The notes: generated from the sequence alone by a model not told the origin. Numbered from the stretch's first letter, positions 42,794 to 51,747 are shown. The stretch: 64,000 nt of DNA from Pseudomonas putida (GCF_003228315.1 NZ_CP029693.1:5800501-5864500), one strand, 5' to 3'. Numbers and translations are program-made.

Positions 42794-43045
42794 TCAATGC
42801 CGCCCGATTTCCATCAAGAACCGACTCAAGTCATTCGCCGTCCTGGCTGACTTGAGCATCCGGTCTTCCTCGGCAGTAAACGCCGTCAAACCGAACTCGT
42901 CTTCCAGGTGGAAGATCAGTTCTTCGATGTCCGATTTATCCAATCCCAACTGCATCAGGCTGGCGTTGTCGTCGAAATCGTCCTGCCGCTCCAGCAGGCG
43001 GCTGATGAAGCGATGCACGGCGGCGCGAACGGCGGCTTTTTTCAT
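42794..43045 (-). CDS. Acyl-carrier-like protein lacking the attachment serine
   Basis: An 83-residue protein with the four-helix ACP pattern. Aligned with AcpP in this window, LGLDKSDIEELIFHLEDEF matches LGADSLDTVELVMALEEEF, but the phosphopantetheine serine is Lys; a Ser follows one position later. It therefore probably cannot be loaded in the usual way. ATG 43045 is preferred to the frame opening at 43135, which overlaps the upstream hydrolase. It follows that gene by 68 bases on the same strand. Confidence 0.65.
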   Translation of the reverse strand: MKKAAVRAAVHRFISRLLERQDDFDDNASLMQLGLDKSDIEELIFHLEDEFGLTAFTAEEDRMLKSARTANDLSRFLMEIGRH

Positions 43046-43113
43046 GGTGGCTCTTCGGGGCGTTGGTTTTTTGCCGTCCCTGAGTGCTTTCCTGAAAATG
43101 AGTACAGCAGGCT

Positions 43114-43839
43114 TCAGCCGTGTGAGCGCTGCCACTCGTCAATCATGTTGTGCAGATGCTCCCCGGAAAAACTGCCGAAATGCCCGCCATGCACGGTACG
43201 GATCGGCAACGCGCGCAAGCGTTGCAGGCTGCGGGCGTAGTCGTCGAGATTGGAGTGGTAGGCGTCTTCGATCAGCGGGCCGTCGTAGATGATGTCGCCG
43301 CTGAACAGCGTCTCGGTCGCCGCTTCATACAGACAGATACCACCCGGCGAATGCCCTGGCGTGTGCAGCACTTCCAATACCCGGTCGCCCAGATCCAGCA
43401 CGTCGCCTTCTTCGATCATGCCGGTGGCCGGTGCGGCCTTGACCCGATATTCGGCATAGCACAGCGGGCAATCGGGGTGCGCTTCGAACATGTCATCACC
43501 GACAAAAGCCCGACTCAAATCGTTTTCACCGTCCGGTGCGGCCAGGATCTGTGCTTCGGCCGGGTGCACCAGGCGTTCATCGAATTCGTGATGCCCGGCA
43601 ATGTGGTCGAAGTGGCAATGGCTGGCCACCGCCACCAGCGGCCGCTCGGTGATCCACGGCAATTGTTCGCGCAGGCTGACCAGCCCGGAGCCGCTGTCCA
43701 GCAAGAGATCCTTGTCACGCCCCTGCACATGCCAGAGGTTGCAGCGGTAGAAGGGGCGAATATACGGCTCGTGAATCAGGCGAATGCCGTCGCTGACTTG
43801 CTTGACCTCGAACCACTGATCGCGGGGAACAATCTTCAT
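43114..43839 (-). CDS. Metallo-beta-lactamase-fold hydrolase
   Basis: A 241-residue MBL-fold enzyme. The zinc motif is SHCHFDHIAGHHEF (HxHxDH); further ligands are His in LHTPGHSPGG, Asp in LFSGDIIYD and His in VHGGHFGSF. The fold serves glyoxalase II, lactonases and many others, so the substrate is unknown; the pattern is glyoxalase-like. ATG 43839 gives MKIVPRDQW. It lies downstream of the SSS transporter but after a terminator, so it is a separate unit. Confidence 0.8.
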   Translation of the reverse strand: MKIVPRDQWFEVKQVSDGIRLIHEPYIRPFYRCNLWHVQGRDKDLLLDSGSGLVSLREQLPWITERPLVAVASHCHFDHIAGHHEFDERLVHPAEAQILAAPDGENDLSRAFVGDDMFEAHPDCPLCYAEYRVKAAPATGMIEEGDVLDLGDRVLEVLHTPGHSPGGICLYEAATETLFSGDIIYDGPLIEDAYHSNLDDYARSLQRLRALPIRTVHGGHFGSFSGEHLHNMIDEWQRSHG

Positions 43840-43854
43840 CAAGGGTTTTCTCCA

Positions 43855-43893
43855 GACGAAAAAAAACGGGTGTGGCAACCGACGCCACACCCG
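43855..43893 (-). terminator. Intrinsic terminator of the gbu transporter operon
   Basis: CGGGTGTGGC (43867-43876) pairs with GCCACACCCG (43884-43893) over a 7-base loop; on the minus strand the stem is followed by eight T's. It lies 32 bases past the stop of the SSS transporter gene. Confidence 0.88.
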
Positions 43894-43924
43894 TCGAAGA
43901 AAGCATCAAGTCGTTATTTTCAGC

Positions 43925-45304
43925 TTAGATGGCGTTGGCCACCGCCACTGGGCGGCGAGACATCAGGCTCACCACAATGAAGCTCACCAGGCTTGCAACC
44001 AGGCTGTAGTAGATCGGGGTGTTGGCATCCAGACCGTCCTTGACCATGAACAGCAGGGCAGTGGCGAAGCCCAGGCCCATGCTGGCGATGGCGCCGGCGG
44101 TCGTTGCGCGTTTCCAGAAAATCGCACCCATCAGCGGAACCAGCATGCCGCCAACCAACAGGTTGTAGGCCAGGGTCAGGGCGCTGATCACGTCGTGCAC
44201 CACCAGGGCGATACCCAGTACGACAATGCCGGTCAGCAGGGTCACCAGGCGGTTCAGGCCCAGGCTCGACTGCTTGCCACCGCGCAGTTTAGGCAGCAGG
44301 TCTTCGCTCAGGGTAGTCGCGGCAGCCAGCAGGCCGGCGCTTGCGGTGGACATCATGGCGGCCAGTGCGGCAGCGATCACCAGACCACGGATACCGTCCG
44401 GCAGGGACAGTTTCACGATAGCGGCGAAAGCGTTGTTGACGTTGTCCAGATCCGGGATCAGTACGTGAGCGGCCATGCCGATCAGGGCGCAGACCAGACC
44501 GTAGACGATGCAGTAGAGACCTGCGGCGGTACCGGCGACCTGTGCGACTTTGGCGGTCTTGGCGGTGAACACCCGTTGCCAGATGTCCTGACCGATCAGG
44601 ATGCCGAAGAAGTAGATCACGAAGTAGGTGATGATGGTGTCCCAGCCGATGGTGGTGAAGCTGAAGCTCGCCTCCGGCAGTTTGGCCACCAACTGATCCC
44701 AGCCGCCGACGCGGTACAGGCAGATAGGCAACAGGATGAACATCAGGCCTACGGTCTTGATGACGAACTGGACGATGTCGGTCAGGGTCAGCGACCACAT
44801 GCCGCCGATTGCCGAGTAGACCACGACCACGCCACCGCCAAGCAGGACCGAAATCCAGAATGGCAGGCCGAACAGCACTTGCAGGACGGTGCCGATCGCC
44901 AGGATCGAAACCACGCCGATCATCAGCGCGTAGGCCAGCATGATCACCGCGCTCGCCGAGCGGGCCATCGGGTTGTAGCGTTTTTCCAGCACCTGGGTAA
45001 CGGTGTAGATCTTCAGCTTCAACAGCGGTTTGGCGAGGAACAGGTTCAGCGCCACGATCCCGCAACCCAGTGCGGCACACAGCCAGAAACCGGAGATGCC
45101 ATGTACGTAGCCCAGGCGTACGGTGCCCACGGTGGACGCACCACCCAGGACGGTGGCGGCCATGGTGCCCATGTAGAGGCTCGGGCCGAGGTTACGACCG
45201 GCAACCAGAAACTCTTCGTTGGTCTTGGCCTTGCGCATGCCGTAGTAGCCGAGTATCAGCATCGCGGCTGCGTAGATGAGTACGACGAATAAATCCAAAG
45301 CCAT
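43925..45304 (-). CDS. Sodium:solute symporter (SSS family)
   Basis: A 459-residue sodium-coupled permease with about 13 helices. Family features include EEFLVAGRNLGP after helix 1, WSLTLTDIVQFVIKTVG, and the sodium-site region STASAGLLAAATTLSEDL. It is the third transport-related gene downstream of guanidinobutyrase, as in the P. aeruginosa gbu region, where an SSS and an NCS1 permease also lie together. The substrate (guanidinobutyrate or a related guanidino acid) is inference. Confidence 0.86.
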   Translation of the reverse strand: MALDLFVVLIYAAAMLILGYYGMRKAKTNEEFLVAGRNLGPSLYMGTMAATVLGGASTVGTVRLGYVHGISGFWLCAALGCGIVALNLFLAKPLLKLKIYTVTQVLEKRYNPMARSASAVIMLAYALMIGVVSILAIGTVLQVLFGLPFWISVLLGGGVVVVYSAIGGMWSLTLTDIVQFVIKTVGLMFILLPICLYRVGGWDQLVAKLPEASFSFTTIGWDTIITYFVIYFFGILIGQDIWQRVFTAKTAKVAQVAGTAAGLYCIVYGLVCALIGMAAHVLIPDLDNVNNAFAAIVKLSLPDGIRGLVIAAALAAMMSTASAGLLAAATTLSEDLLPKLRGGKQSSLGLNRLVTLLTGIVVLGIALVVHDVISALTLAYNLLVGGMLVPLMGAIFWKRATTAGAIASMGLGFATALLFMVKDGLDANTPIYYSLVASLVSFIVVSLMSRRPVAVANAI

Positions 45305-45353
45305 TATGGCGTGTCTCCGATTGTCTTTTTTATGTGGAACTAAAAATCAAACC

Positions 45354-45444
45354 TTGTAGGAGCAATGCTTGCTCGCGATTGAGACAACACGGTCAATCAA
45401 GTTGACCGAGTGATCGTTTATCGCGGGCAAGCCTTGCTCCTACA
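45354..45444. repeat. Variant REP inverted pair between the two transporter genes
   Basis: Arms CTTGTAGGAGCAATGCTTGCTCGCGA (45354-45380, shortened here) and the counterpart at 45419-45444 differ from the usual core by TTGC for CTGC and an inserted A/C. It is a separate subtype of the REP family. Confidence 0.8.
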
Positions 45445-45457
45445 GGTAGTGCGTTTA

Positions 45458-46969
45458 TCAGGCGACTTGTCGCATCGCCGGTTTAGCGAGCGAATCCTTG
45501 CTCGTGTTGCGTGAATCATTCGGTCCGAACACCGCAGCCGGTTCCGGGAACAGGCTCAGCAATACCAGGTACACCACCGAGGCCAGGCCCAGGGTCACCG
45601 GCAGGCTGATGTCGATGCCGCCGGCCATTTCGCCCAGTGGTCCGACAAACTGCCCCGGCAGGTTCACGAAGCACAGGCCGACGGCCGCGCTCGGGATCCA
45701 GGCACCCAGGCCACGCCAGTTCCAGCCGTGGTTGAACCAGTAGCGGCCACCTTTCTCGCCGCGGGTGAACACTTGCAGGTCATCCGGGCAGTAGAAGCCA
45801 CGACGTACCAGCAGGCCGATGATCATGATCACCATCCACGGAGTGGTGCAGGTGATGATCAGTACGGCGAAGGTCGACACGCTCTGCACCAGGTTCGCCG
45901 CGAAGCGACCGATGAAGATGAAGGCAATCGACATCACACCGATCAGCAGCGTGGCCTTGACCCGCGACAGCACCCGTGGGAACACGCTGGACATGTCCAG
46001 CCCGGTGCCATACAGCGACGTGGTACCGGTGGACATGCCGCCGATCACCGCAATCAGGCACACCGGCAGGAAGAACCAGCTTGGCGATACCGCCAGCAGG
46101 CCGCCCACGTAGTTGTTGGCCGCGATGTAGTCAGGTGCCTGGATCGCTACGATGGTGGCGGTGACCAGGCCGAACAGGAACGGGATGAAGGTCGCGATCT
46201 GCGAAATCACCACCGCCGCCATGATCCGGCGCTTGGACGTTTCGCGCGGAATGTAGCGCGACCAGTCACCCAGGAACGCCCCGAAGGAAATCGGGTTGCT
46301 CATGGCCACCAGCGCGGCACCGATGAAGGCCGCCCAGAAACCTGGCTGGCCCATGTTCACGGTGCCGGCGTAGTTCACATCGAAGGGACCTGCGAAGGCG
46401 AAGACGCCCAGCAGGAACAACAGGCTCGCGCTCCAGACTGCGATCTTGTTGACCCACAGCAAGAAACGGAAGCCATAGATGCATACAGTAAGCACCAGCA
46501 CCGCGAACAGACCGTAGGCCAGACCCAGGGTCAGGTCGGTTTCCGGCAGGCCGATCAGGCGTTTCGCACCACCGATCAGCGCATCTCCCGAACTCCAGAC
46601 CGAGAGCGAAAAGAAGGCGATGGCGGTCAACAGTGACAGGAACGAACCGACGATCCGCCCGTGAACACCGAAGTGTGCACCGGAAGACACGGCGTTGTTG
46701 GTGCCGTTGATCGGACCGAACAGGCCCATCGGCGCCAGGATCAGCGAGCCCAGCAGCACGCCCAGCACAATCGCCAGGGCCCCGGCCTGGAACGACAGGC
46801 CGAACAGCACCGGGAAACTGCCGAGAACGGCGGTGGCAAAGGTGTTCGAACCACCGAAGATCATCCGGAACAAGTCCGTCGGGCCTGCGGTGCGTTCGTT
46901 GTCCGGGATCTGCTCGACCCCGTGGGTTTCAATTTGTGTAAGGCTTTGGTCGTTGTTTTTGTTATTCAT
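45458..46969 (-). CDS. NCS1-family permease (purine/cytosine type)
   Basis: A 503-residue permease with 12 helices. Diagnostic segments: NTFATAVLGSFPVLFG near helix 1, NNAVSSGAHFGVHGRIVGS, and SNPISFGAFLGDWSRYIPRE. It differs clearly from the NCS1 protein at 24.5 kb, so the two are not recent duplicates. It lies 55 bases after the NTF2-like gene and 153 bases before the SSS gene, with a REP in that gap. A role in importing the guanidinobutyrase substrate or a co-metabolite is inference. Confidence 0.86.
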   Translation of the reverse strand: MNNKNNDQSLTQIETHGVEQIPDNERTAGPTDLFRMIFGGSNTFATAVLGSFPVLFGLSFQAGALAIVLGVLLGSLILAPMGLFGPINGTNNAVSSGAHFGVHGRIVGSFLSLLTAIAFFSLSVWSSGDALIGGAKRLIGLPETDLTLGLAYGLFAVLVLTVCIYGFRFLLWVNKIAVWSASLLFLLGVFAFAGPFDVNYAGTVNMGQPGFWAAFIGAALVAMSNPISFGAFLGDWSRYIPRETSKRRIMAAVVISQIATFIPFLFGLVTATIVAIQAPDYIAANNYVGGLLAVSPSWFFLPVCLIAVIGGMSTGTTSLYGTGLDMSSVFPRVLSRVKATLLIGVMSIAFIFIGRFAANLVQSVSTFAVLIITCTTPWMVIMIIGLLVRRGFYCPDDLQVFTRGEKGGRYWFNHGWNWRGLGAWIPSAAVGLCFVNLPGQFVGPLGEMAGGIDISLPVTLGLASVVYLVLLSLFPEPAAVFGPNDSRNTSKDSLAKPAMRQVA

Positions 46970-47024
46970 GATCTGCTCCGATCATAAAGGCGCGCTCATC
47001 GTGCGTGAGCGTCACCTGTGTTGG

Positions 47025-47447
47025 CTAAGGGGTTGGCAGCCCTTCCGGCATTGCGGACAAATGTTCGTGGCAGGCCAGCCATAGGCCTTGTTGTTCTTGG
47101 CCAGACGCTTGTTTCTTGAAAACAATCGTCTCGCGCTCCTGGCTGAAGTGTTGCTCCCCTTGCATGCGCAGCTCGGTGGCCACGTCATGGATGAAAATCG
47201 CCACGTCACCCTGCAGGCTGACGAAGGCGTTGCTCGAAGTGCACGACAGCACTTCGAAGCCATCCTCGGCGCGCCAGCTATCCCACAACGCCTGATAGGC
47301 ATCGCGTGACAGCAGGGGCTGTCCGAGGGTGTAAAACACGAAGCTCGCATCGGCGCTGAACGCGCCGAAGTAGGCTTCGCGATCGTTACGGGCGAAGGCG
47401 GACACCAGATCGGCGGCCGCTTTCAAAACCTGATCGCGTTCGGTCAT
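47025..47447 (-). CDS. NTF2-like/SnoaL-type small protein
   Basis: A 140-residue single-domain protein with the NTF2-like cone fold pattern: a long N-terminal helix (VLKAAADLVSAFARNDREAYFGAF), ADASFVFYT, and C-terminal strands. Such proteins bind small molecules or isomerise and hydrolyse them. ATG 47447 has GAGG 9 bases upstream; TTG 47453 is rejected. It starts 10 bases after guanidinobutyrase; a gene of this kind sits at the same place in the P. aeruginosa gbu cluster. Its job is unknown. Confidence 0.75.
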   Translation of the reverse strand: MTERDQVLKAAADLVSAFARNDREAYFGAFSADASFVFYTLGQPLLSRDAYQALWDSWRAEDGFEVLSCTSSNAFVSLQGDVAIFIHDVATELRMQGEQHFSQERETIVFKKQASGQEQQGLWLACHEHLSAMPEGLPTP

Positions 47448-47456
47448 GACCAATCC

Positions 47457-48407
47457 TCAGCGGTGGACTACGCCAGGCAGTACGCAGAGCATTTCGTACA
47501 GCAGGTTGGCGGCCAGCAGCGAGGTGTTACCGGTGGTGTCGTAAGCGGGCGAGACTTCTACCAGATCGCAACCGATCAGGTCGAGGCCTTGGCAGCCACG
47601 AACGATCTCGATCGCCTGAATGGTGGTCAAGCCGCCGATTTCCGGGGTGCCGGTACCTGGAGCCCAGGCCGGGTCGATGCCGTCGATGTCGAAGCTCAGG
47701 TACACCGGACCGCCGCCGACTTTCTCGCGGACTTCGGCCATCAGTGGATCCAGCGATTTGTGCCAGCACTCTTCGGCCTGCACAACGCGGAAGCCCTGGT
47801 TGCGGCTCCAGTTGAAGTCGTCAGCGGTATAGCCCTGGGCGCGCAGACCGATCTGGACAACGCGGTCCGGGTCGATCAGGCCTTCTTCGACGGCGCGACG
47901 GAAGGTGGTGCCGTGGGCGATTTTCTCGCCGAACATGTGATCGTTCACATCGGCGTGGGCGTCGATGTGCACCAGGCCAACCTTGCCGTGCTTCTTGTGA
48001 ATGGCACGCAGGATCGGCAGGGTGATGGTGTGGTCGCCGCCCAGGGTCAGCGGGATCACGTTGTGTTCGAGGATGTCGTCGTAGGCTTCTTCGATGATGC
48101 GAACGGCGTCCAGCAGGTTGAAGGTGTTGATCGCCACGTCGCCGATGTCGGCAACCGACAGCGAGTCGAACGGTGCGGCACCGGTGGCCATGTTGTATGG
48201 ACGGATCATCACCGATTCGGTGCGGATGTCACGCGGCCCGAAACGGGTGCCAGGGCGCAGGGAAGTACCGATGTCCAGGGGCACGCCAACGAAGGCAGCG
48301 TCCAGGCCGGCAGCGGTAGGAACATGGGGGAGTCGCAGCATGGTGGCGATGCCGCCGAAGCGTGGCATCTCGTTGCCGCCCAGTGGTTGGTGAAGAATCT
48401 TGTCCAC
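47457..48407 (-). CDS. gbuA: Guanidinobutyrase (ureohydrolase family)
   Basis: A 316-residue agmatinase/arginase-fold enzyme with all manganese motifs: GGDHTI, IDAHADVND and SFDIDGIDPAW. It hydrolyses 4-guanidinobutyrate to 4-aminobutyrate and urea in the arginine-dehydrogenase/oxidase routes. The choice of guanidinobutyrase over agmatinase or guanidinopropionase rests on the neighbours (NTF2-like protein, NCS1, SSS, divergent LysR), which match P. aeruginosa gbuA. GTG start at 48407 has GAGG 8 bases upstream. Confidence 0.85.
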   Translation of the reverse strand: MDKILHQPLGGNEMPRFGGIATMLRLPHVPTAAGLDAAFVGVPLDIGTSLRPGTRFGPRDIRTESVMIRPYNMATGAAPFDSLSVADIGDVAINTFNLLDAVRIIEEAYDDILEHNVIPLTLGGDHTITLPILRAIHKKHGKVGLVHIDAHADVNDHMFGEKIAHGTTFRRAVEEGLIDPDRVVQIGLRAQGYTADDFNWSRNQGFRVVQAEECWHKSLDPLMAEVREKVGGGPVYLSFDIDGIDPAWAPGTGTPEIGGLTTIQAIEIVRGCQGLDLIGCDLVEVSPAYDTTGNTSLLAANLLYEMLCVLPGVVHR

Positions 48408-48529
48408 GGGTAGGGCCTCATCGTCGTTGTTTTATTTATGCAGGCAGCCGCTCACGGAAGGCATGGACACCTGCTTTGGGCCGATTCTGCGAAATGTAGT
48501 GGCCGGGAAGAATCGCTACGGGCAAATAC

Positions 48530-48553
48530 TTAGTTCAGATTTTTCTAAACTAA
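48530..48553. promoter_or_regulatory. LysR-type operator between gbuA and gbuR
   Basis: A 24-base near-perfect inverted repeat: arms TTAGTTCAGA and TCTAAACTAA (9 of 10 bases complementary) around TTTT. Its size and AT-rich centre are typical of LysR recognition sites. It lies 122 bases upstream of gbuA and about 200 upstream of gbuR; no other symmetric site is seen in the 348-base gap, which otherwise holds a REP pair. Confidence 0.65.
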
Positions 48554-48611
48554 TGGCGATGACGGCGATAGACTTCACCGCATGCGCAAAATCCAATGCC
48601 AGGCACAAACC

Positions 48612-48702
48612 CTGTAGGAGCGAGCCTGCTCGCGATAGCGGTGGGTCAGTCAACATTGATGTTGGCTGTCATATCGCGATCGCGAGCAGGCTCGCTCCTA
48701 CA
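48612..48702. repeat. REP inverted pair upstream of gbuR
   Basis: REP arms at 48612-48637 and 48678-48702. The spacer TCAGTCAACATTGATGTTGGC relates it to the elements at 35.5 and 37.0 kb. It sits between the LysR operator and the gbuR start, an unusual upstream location. Confidence 0.88.
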
Positions 48703-48755
48703 AGGATCTTCATCGACTTGAGTATTGCGCGTCACCCCGTGATCGGAGCATTTCC

Positions 48756-49649
48756 ATGGCCAACGCTTTACCCGACCTGAAACTATTGCGCATCTTCGTC
48801 AGCGTGGTGCGGCACCAGGGATTCGCCAACGCCCAGCAAGAGCTCAACCTCTCTACGTCGGCCATCAGCACCTACATGAGTCAGCTGGAGTCGGCGCTGG
48901 GGCTGGTGCTGTGCCATCGCGGCCGGGGTGGTTTCAGCCTGACCAGCAAGGGCGAGTTGTTCCATCAAGAGACCCTGCGCCTTTTAGGCGAACTGGAGGG
49001 TTTCGAACAATACGCCGCCGCGCTCAAGGGCGAATTGCGCGGCACCTTGAACCTGGGGGTGATCGACTCCACCGTCAGCGACAAGGCCCTGCCGTTCGCC
49101 GAGGCCATCGGCGCTTACAGCCAGGAACACCCGGCGGTGCATTTGCATTTGTCGGTGATGAGTCCCTACGAACTGCAACTGGGCGTGCAGGACAACCGTC
49201 TCGATCTGGCCATCGGTGCATTTTCCACGCGCATGAGCGGCCTGGTTTACATGCCGCTGTACCGCGAACAGCACTGGCTGTATTGCAGTACCCGCCACCC
49301 GCTGTTCAACGAGCGGCGCATTCCCGAGCAGGTCATCACCCAGCAGCGCATGGTCGGTCGCGGTTACTGGAGCCAGGCCGAACTGGCGCGTCACGGCTTC
49401 AAGCACAGCGCGGCGACGGTGGAAAGTATGGAGGCGCAACTGATCCTGGTGCTGTCCGGCGCCTACATCGGTTACCTGCCCGAACATTACGCCCAGGCCT
49501 GGGCCGACAAGGGCGACCTGCGGGTGCTGTTGCCGGCGACCTTCGGTTATCAGGCGCCGTTCTCGATGATCGTGCGCCGGGGCCGCAGCCGCGAACCGCT
49601 GATCCAGACCTTCCGCGATCTGCTCAAAGCACAGCTCAATCAGGCGTAA
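48756..49649 (+). CDS. gbuR: LysR-family regulator of the gbu cluster
   Basis: A 297-residue LysR protein: helix-turn-helix in DLKLLRIFVSVVRHQGFANAQQELNLSTSAISTYMSQLE (residues about 5-43, given in segments) and an effector domain after residue 90. It is divergent from gbuA with a palindromic site between them, the classic LysR arrangement, and matches P. aeruginosa GbuR, which activates gbuA in response to 4-guanidinobutyrate. GGAG lies upstream of ATG 48756. Confidence 0.8.
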   Translation: MANALPDLKLLRIFVSVVRHQGFANAQQELNLSTSAISTYMSQLESALGLVLCHRGRGGFSLTSKGELFHQETLRLLGELEGFEQYAAALKGELRGTLNLGVIDSTVSDKALPFAEAIGAYSQEHPAVHLHLSVMSPYELQLGVQDNRLDLAIGAFSTRMSGLVYMPLYREQHWLYCSTRHPLFNERRIPEQVITQQRMVGRGYWSQAELARHGFKHSAATVESMEAQLILVLSGAYIGYLPEHYAQAWADKGDLRVLLPATFGYQAPFSMIVRRGRSREPLIQTFRDLLKAQLNQA

Positions 49650-49653
49650 GACC

Positions 49654-50250
49654 ATGTCCAGACTCCAATGCCCCCGCTGCCTGCGCCCGCAAAGCCATTG
49701 CCTGTGCCCGCTGATCCCCAGCCTCGACAGCCGTACCCGGGTGTTGCTGTTGCAGCATCCGAGCGAAGTGAACCATGCGCTGAATACCGCGCGGCTGGCA
49801 GCCCTGGGTTTGACCAATGCCGAGCTGATCGTCGGCGAGGTGTTCGAGGATTTGCCGGCACTGCTCAATCAACCGGGGTATCAGGCGCGGTTGTTGTTTC
49901 CCGCTGACGATGCGCAGCCGATGCAGGCCTACACCGCTTCCGATGATCCGTTGCTGCTGGTGGTACCGGACGGCACCTGGCGCAAGGCGCGCAAGATGCT
50001 GCACCTCAACCCGCTGCTGGCGGCATTGCCCAGGGTGACATTGGCCGAGGGCGGCGTGTCCCGTTACCGGCTGCGCAAGGCACCGGGGCCGGGGGCGTTA
50101 TCGACGGTGGAGGCGATCGTGCAGGCGTTGCAGGTGCTGGAAGCGCCGGCTTCGTTCGAGGCGTTGTTAAAGCCGTTCGAGGCGTTGATCGAGGGGCAGA
50201 TTGCGGCGATGGGGGAGGAGGTCTTTCAGCGTAATCATGGGCGGAAATAA
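49654..50250 (+). CDS. DTW-domain tRNA-uridine aminocarboxypropyltransferase
   Basis: A 198-residue TapT/YfiP-type enzyme that adds the 3-amino-3-carboxypropyl group from S-adenosylmethionine to uridine 47 of tRNA. Cysteines CPRC and CLC at the N-terminus probably hold zinc; the motif VPDGTWRKAR contains the DTW-type DGTW, and GALSTVEA follows. It starts 4 bases after gbuR, perhaps co-transcribed with it, though the functions are unrelated. Confidence 0.85.
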   Translation: MSRLQCPRCLRPQSHCLCPLIPSLDSRTRVLLLQHPSEVNHALNTARLAALGLTNAELIVGEVFEDLPALLNQPGYQARLLFPADDAQPMQAYTASDDPLLLVVPDGTWRKARKMLHLNPLLAALPRVTLAEGGVSRYRLRKAPGPGALSTVEAIVQALQVLEAPASFEALLKPFEALIEGQIAAMGEEVFQRNHGRK

Positions 50251-50271
50251 TGGTTGTCTGTGCTGGCCTCT

Positions 50272-50335
50272 TCGCGAGCAGGCTCGCTCCCACAGTTGAT
50301 CGCATTTCCCTGTGGGAGTGAGCCTGCTCGCGATA
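50272..50335. repeat. REP inverted pair, short spacer
   Basis: REP arms at 50272-50294 and 50310-50335, both of the variant with CTCCCACA/TGTGGGAG. It separates the convergent DTW and secretion-adaptor genes. Confidence 0.88.
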
Positions 50336-50370
50336 GCGATAGAACAGGCAGCCAAAAAATCTGTTCGGGA

Positions 50371-51738
50371 CTACCTTTCGCGCATCGCCTCAGTCCGCGC
50401 CTTCAGCACCGGCTTGAGCAGATAATCCAGCACGGTCTTCTCCCCGGTAATGATATCCACCGTCGCCACCATCCCCGGAATGATCAGCAGCGGTTTCACA
50501 TCTCCGCCCAAATGGTTTTTATCGGTGCGCACCTGAATCAGGTAGAAGCTGTTGCCCTTGTCATCGGTGATGGTGTCGGCGCCGATCAGTTCAAGCTTGG
50601 CGCTCAGGCCGCCATAGATCGTGTAGTCGTAGGCGCTGAACTTGACCATGGCTTTCTGTCCTGGATGCAGAAACGCGACGTCCTGTGGCCGCACCTTGGC
50701 CTCGATCAGCAAGTTGTCTTCGAACGGTACGATTTCCACCATGTCGCTGCCCGGCTGAACCACGCCGCCAATGGTGTTGACCTTGAGCACCTTGATGATA
50801 CCCTTGACCGGCGAGGTCACGGTGGTGCGGGTCACGCGGTCGTCGATGGCGATGCTCGACGCGGTGATTTTCGACAGGTCGGTGCGTTTCTCATTCAGTT
50901 CCTTGGCCGCTTCCGAACGGAAGGTTTGCTCCGATTCGTCGATCTTGCTCCTGATCTCGGCAATCGCCGATTCGGCCCGGGGAATCGCCAGGTTGGTGGC
51001 GTTGAGCGAGCCGCGGATTTCCACGGCACTGCGTTTAAGCCGCAGGATTTCAACGGGTGACACGGCGCCGGTCTTGACCAGCGGTTCGGACATGCCCATT
51101 TCCTGATTGACCAGCGCCAGGCTCGAACTGTACTGCCCGGCCTTGGAGCGAAACTCCGCCAGCTCCTGGGTTTTCTGCCGAAGCTGTTCGCTCAGGGTGC
51201 GCTGTTCACTGGCCAGGCGACGTTGCCGTTGCTCGTACAGCGCGCGCTCGTCCTCGGCCACTTGCGGCGCCTTGGCGATCACTTCATCCGACAGCTTCAG
51301 AGGCCGTCCCTCAGCCTCCGCCGATAAACGTTCGACCTGTGCGGTCAGGGCATAACGATCGGCCTCGCTTTCGCCCTTGTTCGACAGGTAGCGCGTGTCA
51401 TCGAGGCGCAACAGGGTGTCGCCCTTGTTCACCATTTGCCCCTCGCGCACGAAGATCTCGGTGACGATGCCGCCCTCGAGGTTCTGGATCACTTGCACCT
51501 TGCTCGACGGAATCGCCTTGCCTTCGCCCATGGTGACTTCCTGCAGCACGGCGAACTTGGCCCAGACCAGCGCACTGATCAGCAGCGCCGCCGCCAGCCA
51601 CACGGTAATGCGCGACCAGCGCGGTGAATCCTGCAGCGCCGCGCCGGCGGTTTCCGGCATGAATTCGGCCTCGGCGCTTTTGCCGAAACTGTCGAGGTAG
51701 CCACGTTCTTTCGGGGTAGCCGGTTGAGAGGCAGACAT
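50371..51738 (-). CDS. Type I secretion periplasmic adaptor (HlyD family, LapC/MapC-like)
   Basis: A 455-residue membrane-fusion protein: cytoplasmic N-terminus, one membrane helix (about residues 43-63), a lipoyl-like segment, a long coiled coil (about 120-300, rich in Gln, Glu and Arg), and the C-terminal barrel ending with IIPGMVATVDIITGEKTVLDYLLKP, the HlyD signature. It bridges the ABC transporter and the outer-membrane factor. AGGAG lies 6 bases before ATG 51738. Last gene of the operon, 9 bases after the ABC gene. Confidence 0.9.
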   Translation of the reverse strand: MSASQPATPKERGYLDSFGKSAEAEFMPETAGAALQDSPRWSRITVWLAAALLISALVWAKFAVLQEVTMGEGKAIPSSKVQVIQNLEGGIVTEIFVREGQMVNKGDTLLRLDDTRYLSNKGESEADRYALTAQVERLSAEAEGRPLKLSDEVIAKAPQVAEDERALYEQRQRRLASEQRTLSEQLRQKTQELAEFRSKAGQYSSSLALVNQEMGMSEPLVKTGAVSPVEILRLKRSAVEIRGSLNATNLAIPRAESAIAEIRSKIDESEQTFRSEAAKELNEKRTDLSKITASSIAIDDRVTRTTVTSPVKGIIKVLKVNTIGGVVQPGSDMVEIVPFEDNLLIEAKVRPQDVAFLHPGQKAMVKFSAYDYTIYGGLSAKLELIGADTITDDKGNSFYLIQVRTDKNHLGGDVKPLLIIPGMVATVDIITGEKTVLDYLLKPVLKARTEAMRER

Positions 51739-51747
51739 GGGCGACTC

